DNA of 48,912 bases from Rhodocyclaceae bacterium (GTDB lineage: Bacteria; Pseudomonadota; Gammaproteobacteria; Burkholderiales; Rhodocyclaceae): assembly GCA_024709955.1 (NCBI GenBank), contig JANJVS010000041.1, forward strand, positions 1-48,912. Reading direction: 5' to 3'. The position numbers and the translations under genes are program-made. A model generated the notes under the pieces. The model was not told the DNA's origin, did not search any database, and saw only the letters and a program-made list of their open reading frames with translations. Position 1 is the stretch's first letter; every line of letters starts with the position of its first letter. Of the stretch, positions 15,299 through 23,418 are shown one piece after another.

Positions 15299-16846
15299 AT
15301 GTTCGAATCCGCGGAACTCGGCCACACGATCGACAAGGAAACCTACAAGAAGACGGTGCCGGCCCTGCGCGCCGACCTGCTCGATGTCCAGTACGACCTC
15401 AAGGAGCAGGGCAAGATTCCCGTGGTCATTCTGGTCAGCGGCCAGGACGGTGCCGGCAAAGGGGAGACCATCAACATCCTCTACGAGTGGATGGACCCGC
15501 GCTACATCTCGACGCTGGCCTTTTCCGCGCCGACCGACGAGGAGCACCAGCGCCCCTTCATGTGGCGCTACTGGCGGGCGCTGCCGCCCAAGGGGCGCAT
15601 CGGTATCTTCGCCGGCTCCTGGTATTCGAGTCCGATCCACGACAGCCTCGACGGCCAGATGACCCAGGCGCAGATGGATCAGCGCATCGACCAGATCAAC
15701 CGCTTCGAGCAGATGCTGGTAAACGAGGGCGCGCTGGTGCTCAAGTTCTGGTTCCATCTCACCAAGGAAGGCCAGAAGCGCCGCCTCAAGGCGCTGGAGA
15801 AGGACCCGCATACCGCCTGGCGTGTCACCAAGTGGAATTGGGAACGTCTGAAGACCTACGACAAGCTGCAGGAGGTGGTCGGCCACGTGCTGCGCATGAC
15901 CAACACGCCCTGGGCGCCGTGGATCATCATCGAGGGCGAGGACGATCGCTACCGTTCGCTGACCACCGGCAAGATCGTTCTCGACGCCATCCGCAAGCGG
16001 CTTGCCGAAACCGACAAGCAGACCACGCCCGTGGCGCCGCCGATTCAGCCGAACATCGACGGCCGCGATGTCATTTCCGAACTCGACCTGACGAAAAAGC
16101 TGACCAAGAAGCAGTACGAGGATCAGCTCGCCAAGTGGCAGGGCCGCCTGTCGGAACTGGTGCGCGATCCGCGCTTCAAACAGCATTCGGTGATCTGCGC
16201 CTTCGAGGGCTCGGACGCCGCCGGCAAGGGCGGCGCGATCCGCCGTGTCGCCGCGTCGATGGATGCGCGCGACTACCAGATCGTGCCGGTCGCGGCGCCG
16301 ACCGAGGAGGAGCGCGCCCAGCCCTACATGTGGCGCTTCTGGCGCCACATCCCGCGCGTCGGCCGCGTCACGATCTTCGACCGCACCTGGTATGGCCGCG
16401 TGCTGGTCGAGCGCGTCGAGGGCTTCTGTGCCGAGGCCGACTGGCTGCGCGCCTACACCGAGATCAACGACTTCGAGCACGAGTTGTCGCAGGCCGGCGC
16501 CATCGTTGTCAAATTCTGGCTGCAGGTCAGCAAGGACGAGCAGCTGCGCCGCTTCAAGGAGCGCGAGAAGATCGAGTTCAAGCAGTTCAAGATTACCGAG
16601 GAGGACTGGCGCAACCGCGAGAAGTGGGATGCCTACCACCAGGCGGTCTGCGACATGGTGGACCGCACCAGTACTGGCGTCGCGCCCTGGACCCTGGTCG
16701 AGGCGAACGACAAGAACTACGCGCGCGTCAAGGTGCTGCGCACCATCTGCGAGCGCATCGAGGCCGCTCTCGACGCGACGACGCCGACGGCCCTGCCATC
16801 CGCCAAGGAGAAGAAGGACGGCAAGAAGCGCGGCAAGAAGGGCTGA
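15299..16846 (+). CDS. pap: Polyphosphate:AMP phosphotransferase (two-domain PPK2)
   Basis: A 515-aa PPK2 class II-type enzyme with two tandem PPK2 domains. It transfers phosphate from polyphosphate to AMP, making ADP. Walker A motifs are SGQDGAGKGE (47-56) and EGSDAAGKGG (303-312); lid segments are FMWRYWRALPPKGRIGIF and YMWRFWRHIPRVGRVTIF. In the C-terminal half Walker B is IFDRTWYGR; in the N-terminal half the matching site is IFAGSWYSS, lacking the Asp-Arg, so the first domain is probably structural, as in other two-domain PAPs. GGGAGAAG precedes the start. It lies 3 bp from argA. Confidence 0.95.
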   Translation: MFESAELGHTIDKETYKKTVPALRADLLDVQYDLKEQGKIPVVILVSGQDGAGKGETINILYEWMDPRYISTLAFSAPTDEEHQRPFMWRYWRALPPKGRIGIFAGSWYSSPIHDSLDGQMTQAQMDQRIDQINRFEQMLVNEGALVLKFWFHLTKEGQKRRLKALEKDPHTAWRVTKWNWERLKTYDKLQEVVGHVLRMTNTPWAPWIIIEGEDDRYRSLTTGKIVLDAIRKRLAETDKQTTPVAPPIQPNIDGRDVISELDLTKKLTKKQYEDQLAKWQGRLSELVRDPRFKQHSVICAFEGSDAAGKGGAIRRVAASMDARDYQIVPVAAPTEEERAQPYMWRFWRHIPRVGRVTIFDRTWYGRVLVERVEGFCAEADWLRAYTEINDFEHELSQAGAIVVKFWLQVSKDEQLRRFKEREKIEFKQFKITEEDWRNREKWDAYHQAVCDMVDRTSTGVAPWTLVEANDKNYARVKVLRTICERIEAALDATTPTALPSAKEKKDGKKRGKKG

Positions 16847-16849
16847 GGC

Positions 16850-18196
16850 ATGGGAGATGCGGATAACGCGGCATTGACCGATGCGCGGCTGGTGGCTTGG
16901 GTCCGCCAGGCCGCGCCCTACATCCACGCCTTCCGCGGCCGGCCCTTCGTCATCGCCTTCGGCGGCGAGGTCTTGCCGCTCGGCGTGGCCCAGGCGCTGA
17001 TCCACGACATCGCCCTGCTCGACAGCATGGGCATCCACCTCGTGCTGGTGCATGGCGCGCGCCCCCAGATCGACGCGGAGATGAAGAGCCGTGGCCTGGA
17101 GCCGCGCTTCCATAACGGCCTGCGCGTCACCGACGCCGAGACCCTGGAGTGCGTCAAGCGCGCCATGGGCGTGACGCGCATCGAAATCGAGGCGCTGCTC
17201 TCGCAGGGACTGCCGAACACGCCGCTGGCCGGCGCCTTCCTGCGCGTCACCGGCGGCAACTTCGTTTCCGCCAAGCCGGTGGGCGTGGTCGATGGCGTGG
17301 ACTTCCAGTTCACCGGCGCCGTGCGCAAGGTGGAGGCCGACGAGATCCGTGCCGACCTGGCGCAGGAAAACGTGGTGCTGATCACGCCGATCGCCGCCTC
17401 GCCTTCGGGCGAGATTTTCAACCTCGCCTGGGAAGAGGTGGCGGAGGCGGTGGCGGTCGCCATCAAGGCGGACAAGCTGATCTACCTCTGCGACGCGCCC
17501 GGGGTGCTCGACCGCAAGGGCGCGCATGTCCATGCCCTGACCGTCGAGGAGGGGGAACAGTTGCTGGCCAAGCGGGTCGCGCAGGCGCCGGAGGTGGCGC
17601 GCGTGCTGCCCGGCGCGGTGCGCGCCTGCCGCGCCGGCGTCGGCCGCGTGCATTTCCTCGACCGCGGCCGCGACGGCGCGATGCTCATGGAGCTGTTCAC
17701 CCGCGATGGCGTCGGCACCGTCATGACCCAGGCGCCGTTGGCGCGCCTGCGCGAGGCCACCCCCGAGGACGTCGGCGCGGTACTGGCCCTGATCGCGCCG
17801 CTGGAGGCCGACGGTACCCTGGTCAAGCGCGGCCGCGAACGGCTGGAAATGGAAATCGGCCGCTTCTCCCTGCTCGACCACGATGGCGTGGTGGTTGGTT
17901 GCGCCGCGCTATACCCGCTCAGCCGCGTCGCCGGCGAGCCGGCGGCGGCGGAGTTGGCCTGCCTGGCGGTGATGCCCGAATATCGTCGCGCCGGCTATGG
18001 CGATCAGCTGCGGCGCCACATCGAGGTGCGCGCCAAGGCGCAGAAGATCAAGCGCCTGTGCGTGCTGACCACGCGCACGGCCCACTGGTTCGTCGAGCGC
18101 GGCTATGTGGAGGCGGGATTGGAGGCGCTGCCGAAGGCGCGGCGCGAGTTGTACAACTACCAGCGCCGTTCGAAGGTGCTGGTGAAGAACCTGTGA
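16850..18196 (+). CDS. argA: Amino-acid N-acetyltransferase (N-acetylglutamate synthase)
   Basis: A 448-aa classical ArgA. The N-terminal amino-acid-kinase domain (FVIAFGGEVLP, LVLVHGARPQID) is the arginine-sensing part; the C-terminal GNAT domain (LACLAVMPEYRRAGYGDQL, then VLTTRTAHWFVERGY) acetylates glutamate with acetyl-CoA, the first step of arginine synthesis. It starts 3 bp after the pap stop and sits 12 bp before the cNMP-domain gene, so the three probably form one transcript. The protein is complete and typical of Beta- and Gammaproteobacteria. Confidence 0.95.
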   Translation: MGDADNAALTDARLVAWVRQAAPYIHAFRGRPFVIAFGGEVLPLGVAQALIHDIALLDSMGIHLVLVHGARPQIDAEMKSRGLEPRFHNGLRVTDAETLECVKRAMGVTRIEIEALLSQGLPNTPLAGAFLRVTGGNFVSAKPVGVVDGVDFQFTGAVRKVEADEIRADLAQENVVLITPIAASPSGEIFNLAWEEVAEAVAVAIKADKLIYLCDAPGVLDRKGAHVHALTVEEGEQLLAKRVAQAPEVARVLPGAVRACRAGVGRVHFLDRGRDGAMLMELFTRDGVGTVMTQAPLARLREATPEDVGAVLALIAPLEADGTLVKRGRERLEMEIGRFSLLDHDGVVVGCAALYPLSRVAGEPAAAELACLAVMPEYRRAGYGDQLRRHIEVRAKAQKIKRLCVLTTRTAHWFVERGYVEAGLEALPKARRELYNYQRRSKVLVKNL

Positions 18197-18208
18197 GATG
18201 GCGAGAGA

Positions 18209-18667
18209 ATGAGCGAAAAGATTGCCGACCTGCTGGATGGCCTGGATCTGTTCAAGGATTTCTCCTACCCGGAGTTGCGCACGGTCGCCAATTATCTGAG
18301 CTACCACCAGGTCGGGAAGGGAGCGGTGGTGTTCAACGAGGGCGATGCCGGCAATTACATGCTGATCCTCGTCGAGGGCAGCCTGGCGGTCTACAAGGGC
18401 GGCGAGGCCGGCCACCACCTGTTGTCCTATGAGGGGCGCGGCCGCGTCGTCGGCGAGATGGCGCTGATCGACCACGAACGGCGCTCGGCGACCTGCACCG
18501 CCCACACCGACTGCGAGCTGATGACCCTCGCGACGGAGGGCCTGGATCGCATGGCCCAGGAGTATCCCGGCCTGGCCTACCGCTTCATGTTCGCTCTCGC
18601 ACGCCTGCTGTCGCGCCGCCTGCGGCGCACCTCGGGCATGCTGGTCGAGTACCTGAGCGACGTCTAG
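18209..18667 (+). CDS. Stand-alone cyclic-nucleotide-binding (Crp-like) domain protein
   Basis: A 152-aa protein. Residues 10-130 form a cNMP-binding beta-roll (LFKDFSYPELRTVANYL, VVFNEGDAGNYMLILVEGSL, GRVVGEMALIDHERRSATC). The phosphate-binding-cassette region GEMALIDHERRSAT is well preserved. The C-terminal helix (ALARLLSRRLRRTSGMLVEYL) replaces the usual DNA-binding HTH, so it should not bind DNA directly. It may act as a regulatory subunit. It is coupled to argA; whether it controls that operon is unknown. Confidence 0.85.
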   Translation: MSEKIADLLDGLDLFKDFSYPELRTVANYLSYHQVGKGAVVFNEGDAGNYMLILVEGSLAVYKGGEAGHHLLSYEGRGRVVGEMALIDHERRSATCTAHTDCELMTLATEGLDRMAQEYPGLAYRFMFALARLLSRRLRRTSGMLVEYLSDV

Positions 18668-18724
18668 GCATGGGCTCCGTGCCGAGCCTGTAGAATTCCA
18701 CCTTTACCCCATAAAGGAGTCCCC

Positions 18725-18997
18725 ATGGCAAGAATGGTCAATTGCGTCAAGCTCGGCCGCGAAGCGGACGGTCTCGACTTTCCTCCGATGCCCGGCGAAC
18801 TGGGCAAGCGCATTTTCGAAAACGTCTCGAAGGAAGCCTGGCAGCAGTGGATCCGCCTGCAGACGATGATCATCAACGAGAACCGTCTGAACCTCGCCGA
18901 TGCCCAGCACCGCAAGTATCTGGCCGAGCAGGTCGAGAAGCACTTCTTCGGGGAAGGAGTGGCGCAGGTGCAGGGGTACGTTCCGCCGCGCTCCTGA
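18725..18997 (+). CDS. YggX-type Fe(2+)-trafficking / oxidative damage protection protein
   Basis: A 90-aa protein. [39 protein letters not shown] and [20 protein letters not shown] are the conserved YggX blocks, including the single conserved Cys near residue 7. YggX protects iron-sulfur clusters and is linked to labile iron handling. The start at 18725 has AAAGGAG seven bases upstream. It has its own gap of 57 bp after the cNMP gene and ends before a strong bidirectional terminator. Confidence 0.95.
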   Translation: MARMVNCVKLGREADGLDFPPMPGELGKRIFENVSKEAWQQWIRLQTMIINENRLNLADAQHRKYLAEQVEKHFFGEGVAQVQGYVPPRS

Positions 18998-19015
18998 ACG
19001 GCACGGCCGATGCGG

Positions 19016-19051
19016 AATGAAAACGGCCGCCCGCGGGCGGCCGTTTTCATT
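19016..19051. terminator. Bidirectional intrinsic terminator between yggX-type gene and phoU
   Basis: A perfect 36-bp palindrome with arms AATGAAAACGGCCGCC and GGCGGCCGTTTTCATT around CGCG. It has an A run on the left and a T run on the right, so it can stop transcripts from both convergent genes. Confidence 0.92.
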
Positions 19052-19066
19052 TGACCGAGCCGGGGC

Positions 19067-19771
19067 TCAGTCGCGCTTGGCCACCTCGCGCTCCAGGTCT
19101 TCCAGGCCGAGGTGGCGCACATCGCGACCCTTTTCCATATAGACCACGTATTCCGAGATGTTCTTGGCGTGGTCGCCGATGCGCTCGATCGACTTGGCGA
19201 TGAACAACAGTTCGAGGGCGCGCGAGATGGTGCGCGGATCCTCGATCATGAAGGTGATGAGCTGGCGCATCGCCGCCTTGAACTCGGCATCGACCTCCTT
19301 GTCGCGCCGTACCACCTCGGTGGCCACCGACGAGTCGGAGCGGGCGAATGCGTCGAGGGCCTGGCGCAGCATGGCGACGACGATGTCGGCGACGTGGCGC
19401 AGCTCGATCTTCGGCACGAAATTGACGTCGCTGGTATGCATGGCGCGCGCCTGCTTGGCGATTTTTTTCGCTTCGTCGCCGATGCGCTCCAGGTCGGTGA
19501 TGGTCTTGATGACCGTCATGATCATGCGCAGGTCGATGGCGGCGGGCTGGCGCTTGGCGATGATGTGCGCGCAGGCCTCGTCGAGATCGACCTCCATGCG
19601 ATTGACGTCGTGGTCGGTGTTGATCACCTGCTCGCAAAGAATCAGGTCGCCCTCGGCCAGGGCCTCCATGGAGCGGATGATCTGGCGCTCGACCAGGCCG
19701 CCCAGTTGCAGCACCTTGCTGCGGATCTGCTCCAGCTCGGTGTCGAACTGCTTGAGGGTGTGCTCGGCCAT
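19067..19771 (-). CDS. phoU: Phosphate transport regulator PhoU
   Basis: A 234-aa PhoU with two three-helix repeats. Each carries the metal-binding signature: DLERIGDEAKKIAKQ in the first and SIERIGDHAKNISEYV in the second. PhoU links PstSCAB to PhoR and represses phosphate uptake in phosphate excess. The start at 19771 (MAEHTLKQFDTEL) is standard. No pst or phoBR genes are nearby; the polyphosphate gene pap is about 2 kb away. Confidence 0.95.
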   Translation of the reverse strand: MAEHTLKQFDTELEQIRSKVLQLGGLVERQIIRSMEALAEGDLILCEQVINTDHDVNRMEVDLDEACAHIIAKRQPAAIDLRMIMTVIKTITDLERIGDEAKKIAKQARAMHTSDVNFVPKIELRHVADIVVAMLRQALDAFARSDSSVATEVVRRDKEVDAEFKAAMRQLITFMIEDPRTISRALELLFIAKSIERIGDHAKNISEYVVYMEKGRDVRHLGLEDLEREVAKRD

Positions 19772-19858
19772 GCGCGGTCTCCTGGGGTATCGATGCGGAA
19801 TCGGCGGAAGTTTAAGGCGGTTGGATGACGGAATTGTTGCAGGGCGGTTAACCGCCGC

Positions 19859-20536
19859 TCACTTGCCCATCTGTCTCACACCGGCGGGAGTCGCCAGCAG
19901 CAGCAGATCGGCGCCGCGGCGCGCGAACAGGCCATTGGTGACGATGCCGACGATACCGTCGAGCGCGGTCTCGAAACCGACCGGATCGCTGATGTTGAGG
20001 CCGCGCACGTCGAGGATGACGTTGCCGTTGTCGGTGACGAAACCGGCGCGCAGCTTGGGCTGGCCGCCGAGCTTGGCGATCTGGCGCGCCACATGCTCGC
20101 GCGCCATCGGGATCACCTCCACCGGCAGCGGGAACTTGCCGAGGGTATCGACCAGCTTGCTCTCGTCGCAGACGCAGACGAACTTGTCGGCCACGGCGGC
20201 GACGATCTTCTCGCGCGTCAGCGCTCCCCCCCCGCCCTTGACCATCGCCAGCCCGCTGGTGATCTCGTCGGCGCCATCGACATACACCGGCATGCTGCTC
20301 ACCTCGTTGAGGTCGAGCACCCTGATGCCATGGCCTTCGAGGCGCATTTTCGTCGCCTCCGAGCTGGCGACGGTGGCATCGATGCGATTCTTGATGGCGG
20401 CCAGCGCATCGATGAAGAAATTCGCCGTCGAGCCGGTGCCGACGCCGATGATGGCGCCGGCGGGCACCGTGTCGGCCACATAGTCGCGCGCGGCCTTCGC
20501 CACCGCCTGCTTGAGTTCGTCCTGGGTCATGCTCAT
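19859..20536 (-). CDS. rpiA: Ribose-5-phosphate isomerase A
   Basis: A 225-aa RpiA, interconverting ribose-5-P and ribulose-5-P in the pentose phosphate and Calvin pathways. Conserved segments are [21 protein letters not shown] at about residue 82 with [19 protein letters not shown], and DESKLV. The start MSMTQDEL at 20536 has AAGGAGG 6 bp upstream. An in-frame ATG at 20587 would add 17 residues translated through the leader hairpin and is less likely. In an autotroph this enzyme also feeds ribulose-bisphosphate regeneration. Confidence 0.95.
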   Translation of the reverse strand: MSMTQDELKQAVAKAARDYVADTVPAGAIIGVGTGSTANFFIDALAAIKNRIDATVASSEATKMRLEGHGIRVLDLNEVSSMPVYVDGADEITSGLAMVKGGGGALTREKIVAAVADKFVCVCDESKLVDTLGKFPLPVEVIPMAREHVARQIAKLGGQPKLRAGFVTDNGNVILDVRGLNISDPVGFETALDGIVGIVTNGLFARRGADLLLLATPAGVRQMGK

Positions 20537-20548
20537 GTCTGCCTCCTT

Positions 20549-20600
20549 GAAAAAAAGCGCCCGGTCGCGCCGGGCTTGTATTGTCATGCGGCAAAGTATA
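20549..20600 (-). promoter_or_regulatory. rpiA leader with promoter -10 and terminator-like hairpin (possible attenuator)
   Basis: On the reverse strand a TATACT box (20595-20600) precedes GCCCGG-CGCGA-CCGGGC (20559-20575) and a run of seven T (20550-20556), directly before the AAGGAGG of rpiA. A terminator here would stop transcripts within about 40 nt of the likely start. No gene upstream on this strand needs it as a 3' terminator. A premature terminator controlling rpiA is inferred. Confidence 0.5.
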
Positions 20601-20695
20601 GCGCCGTCCTCGCGGCGAGAGGCGGACCTCTCGGGGAGATGACTTCGGCCGCGTACTGGCGGAGAATATGCGGGTCGCAACCGCAGGCGGGCAAC

Positions 20696-21886
20696 ATGAA
20701 CAATCGGCAATCCCTGGAAGCGCTCAAGCAGCTGGCCGTCTTGTACGTCGAGGACGAGGAAAGCATCCGCAACGAGGTCGCCTATTTCCTGTCACGGCGG
20801 GTTGGCAGGATTCTCACCGCCGCCAACGGCCGCGAGGGGCTGGATATCTATCGTTCCCAGCGCCCGGACCTGGTGCTCAGCGACATTCAGATGCCCGTCA
20901 TGGACGGGCTGGAGATGGCCGCCGAGATCAAGCGCCAGCAGCGCGAGACCCCCGTGATCCTGACCACCGCCTTCAACGACACCAATTACCTGCAAAAGGC
21001 GATCGCGCTCGGCATCGATGGCTACGTACTCAAGCCGATCGACCTCGAACAGCTGATGCAGGTGACCCTGCGCAGCGTCGATATCCTCATGCAGGCACGC
21101 GAGATCACCGCGAGCCGGGCCCAGCTGGCCGCCTATCACCGTGCCGCCGAGGAGGAACGCCAGCTGGTGGCGGGGCTGATGGCGCGCATGATGCGGCCCG
21201 AGCATCTCAAGGATCGCCAGCTGCGCCACTGGCTGCAGCCGACGGAGCTGGTGGGCGGCGACCTGGTGGCGGCGGCGCGCGGGCGCAGCAACAAGCTCTA
21301 CGTGATGCTGGCCGATTCGACCGGCCATGGCTTGCCGGCGGCGCTCAACCTGCTGCCGATCAATCACATCTTCTACAGCATGGTCAGCAAGAACCTGCCG
21401 GTTTCCCTGATGGTGGAGGAGATGAACTGGGCGGTACACGACCAGTCGCCGGCCGATCACTATGTCGCCGCGATCGTCGCCTGCATCGACGCGCGCAACC
21501 GCCTGGTCGAGGTGTGGAACGGCGGCCTGCCCGGCGCGCTGTTCATCGACGACCAGGGCGAGGTGATCCGCAGCTTCGAATCCGACAACTTCCCGCTTGG
21601 CATCCTCGACCGCACCTTCGTCGCCGAAACCGAGGTGTTCCAGTGGTCGGGCCACGGACGCCTGGTGGTGTATTCCGATGGCCTGGAGGATGCGGAGGAC
21701 GAGAGCGGACGCGCCTTCGGCCGCGAGGGCATCGTCGCGGCATTGCGGGCCGTGCCGCCGGAAAGGCAGTTCGACTCCGTGGTCAAGGGGGTGCGTGCCC
21801 ATCTCGCTGGCCGCCACGCCTTCGACGACATGACGCTGCTGATGGTGGAGAACTCGGGCGCGGTGGAGTCGGCGAAGAGCGCCTGA
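20696..21886 (+). CDS. Response regulator fused to PP2C/SpoIIE (RsbU-like) phosphatase
   Basis: A 396-aa protein. Receiver domain at residues 12-125: acidic D20/E21, phospho-acceptor D63 ([12 protein letters not shown]), T90-T91 and K113 (VLKPID). A coiled-coil-like linker (about 135-170) leads to a PPM phosphatase domain with [21 protein letters not shown] and the closing [10 protein letters not shown]. Such proteins dephosphorylate anti-sigma-factor antagonists, or steer c-di-GMP and stress responses, after phosphorylation by a histidine kinase. No kinase or STAS partner is adjacent, so it is an orphan here. The start at 20696 matches the receiver boundary. Confidence 0.9.
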   Translation: MNNRQSLEALKQLAVLYVEDEESIRNEVAYFLSRRVGRILTAANGREGLDIYRSQRPDLVLSDIQMPVMDGLEMAAEIKRQQRETPVILTTAFNDTNYLQKAIALGIDGYVLKPIDLEQLMQVTLRSVDILMQAREITASRAQLAAYHRAAEEERQLVAGLMARMMRPEHLKDRQLRHWLQPTELVGGDLVAAARGRSNKLYVMLADSTGHGLPAALNLLPINHIFYSMVSKNLPVSLMVEEMNWAVHDQSPADHYVAAIVACIDARNRLVEVWNGGLPGALFIDDQGEVIRSFESDNFPLGILDRTFVAETEVFQWSGHGRLVVYSDGLEDAEDESGRAFGREGIVAALRAVPPERQFDSVVKGVRAHLAGRHAFDDMTLLMVENSGAVESAKSA

Positions 21887-21926
21887 CGGGATGGTCTGGC
21901 TGGGCCGCCGCTGGCAGGCGGAGGGT

Positions 21927-22634
21927 TCAGGGCATGCGTGGGCGGAAAACCTCGTCGTAGCGCGTCAGGTCCGGCATGGGCAGCGCCGGGCGGCTTGGCA
22001 GGCAGGCGAGTTCCCCGGCGAGCCGGGCGAGGATGGCGCTACGCTGGTCCGCTTCCAGGTAGGGCACGTGATAGGCGAAGAAGGGCTGCAGCACCTCGAA
22101 GCCGCAGTAGCCGAGGGTACCTTGCAACAGCGGGCGCAGCATGCCGTCCAGTTCGCCATGGAGCGCGCCGGGACCGAACATGTGTTCGCGGCCGCCGAGG
22201 GATGCGACCACCAGCGCGCGCTTGCCCGCCATGCCGCCCTGGGCGTAAATGCGCTTCCCGCCGTAGAACACGCCGGAAAGGAACACCCGGTCGATCCAGC
22301 CCTTGAGCAGCGCCGGCACGGAAAACCAGAAGATCGGGAACACGAGCACCAGCAGGTCGGCGCGCAAGACGGCTTCCATCTCGCGCCGGATGTCCGGCGC
22401 CAACTGATTCGCCGCGACGGCATGGCGCTGTTCGAGTGCGTAGTTGAGATAGTCGGGATCCTGTCGGACGGGGAAGTCGCTGGCGCGGACGACGGGGTCG
22501 AAACCGCAGGCGTGGAGGTCCGACAGCGTGACTTCCCAGCCCTGGGCGGCCAGGTTGTCCCGCACCGTGTCGCGCAGGGCGGCGACGAATGAGCGCGGCT
22601 CGGGATGTACGTAAACGATGTGGGCGACGGGCAT
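21927..22634 (-). CDS. NAD(P)H dehydrogenase (quinone), flavodoxin-2 family
   Basis: A 235-aa flavodoxin-fold oxidoreductase of the NQO1/MdaB/KefF type. The N-terminal FMN/FAD-binding start is IVYVHPEPRSFVAAL; the family signature LVFPIFWFSVPALLKGWIDRVF is split over the second binding loop, and GYCGFEVLQPFFAYHV follows. It likely performs two-electron reduction of quinones. It is divergent from tetR with 139 bp between the starts, so the palindromic operator at 22737-22759 may also control it. Confidence 0.88.
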   Translation of the reverse strand: MPVAHIVYVHPEPRSFVAALRDTVRDNLAAQGWEVTLSDLHACGFDPVVRASDFPVRQDPDYLNYALEQRHAVAANQLAPDIRREMEAVLRADLLVLVFPIFWFSVPALLKGWIDRVFLSGVFYGGKRIYAQGGMAGKRALVVASLGGREHMFGPGALHGELDGMLRPLLQGTLGYCGFEVLQPFFAYHVPYLEADQRSAILARLAGELACLPSRPALPMPDLTRYDEVFRPRMP

Positions 22635-22736
22635 GGCGGGGCTCCGAAGATGACTCCGTGCCGTTATAGTCGATTACCTCGGCCCAAGGGGTTGGTAACG
22701 ACATGTAACGGCATTTGCCCGGAATGGCGCGATCGA

Positions 22737-22759
22737 GTAGACTGGACAGTCCAGTCTAC
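22737..22759. promoter_or_regulatory. TetR-family operator palindrome
   Basis: GTAGACTGGAC and GTCCAGTCTAC are perfect 11-bp arms around one central A. It lies 14 bp upstream of the TetR start, in the position of a promoter or leader operator. Autoregulation of the efflux operon by the TetR protein is the natural reading. Confidence 0.85.
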
Positions 22760-22773
22760 TTTTGCTTGCTCCG

Positions 22774-23418
22774 ATGTCCAGTCCCGCCGAGCTGTCCTGT
22801 GCCAGTGATTGTCGCGTGCGCCTCGTGCAGGCGGCGACGGAGGCCTTCATCGCCGAGGGCTATCACGCCAGCGTCGATCGCATTGCCGCGCGCGCCGGCG
22901 TGGCGAAGCAGACGCTCTACAACCATTTCCCGCGCAAGGCCGACCTGTTCGCCGAGGTGATCGGCCAGGCCACGGTCGAGCTGCTGGTCGCCCTGGGCGA
23001 CGATGGCGAGGACCTGCGCGAGCGTCTGACCCGCTTCGGCGTGCGCTACCGCGAAAAGCTGCTCGGTACCGCCGGCCTGGGTCTTTATCGCACCCTGGTT
23101 GCCGAAACGCCGCGCTTTCCCGAACTTGCCGCCGCCTTCTACCGCGCCGGCCCCGAACAGACCGCGAGGCGCCTGCGCGCCGTTCTGGAAGATGCGATGC
23201 GGCGCGGCGAGTTGCGCGCCGACGATCCGGGCTTCGCCACCACCCTGCTGTTGTCCATGCTGGTCGGCGTCGAACGCAGCTGCCAGCTGTTCGCCGTCGA
23301 TTCCTCGCCCGAGCCCGATCCGGCGCTGGCCGGCCGGATCGTCGATTGTTTCCTGCGCGCCTTCGCCCCCGAAGCGCCGCATACCCCACCCACCGCCGCC
23401 AGACGGAGCGCACGATGA
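22774..23418 (+). CDS. TetR/AcrR-family repressor of the RND efflux operon
   Basis: A 214-aa TetR regulator. The N-terminal HTH is clear (VDRIAARAGVAKQTLYNHF at about residues 35-53, then PRKADLFAEVI). The C-terminal half resembles AcrR-type ligand domains. The ATG at 22774 is preferred over a TTG 12 bp upstream, which lies almost against the operator. Its stop overlaps the adaptor start as ATGA, so repressor and pump genes are co-transcribed. Inducers are unknown. Confidence 0.92.
   Translation: MSSPAELSCASDCRVRLVQAATEAFIAEGYHASVDRIAARAGVAKQTLYNHFPRKADLFAEVIGQATVELLVALGDDGEDLRERLTRFGVRYREKLLGTAGLGLYRTLVAETPRFPELAAAFYRAGPEQTARRLRAVLEDAMRRGELRADDPGFATTLLLSMLVGVERSCQLFAVDSSPEPDPALAGRIVDCFLRAFAPEAPHTPPTAARRSAR

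Noticed and set aside
15284-17881. An 865-aa frame antisense to pap and argA
   Set aside because: It mirrors two certain genes and shows no family signature.
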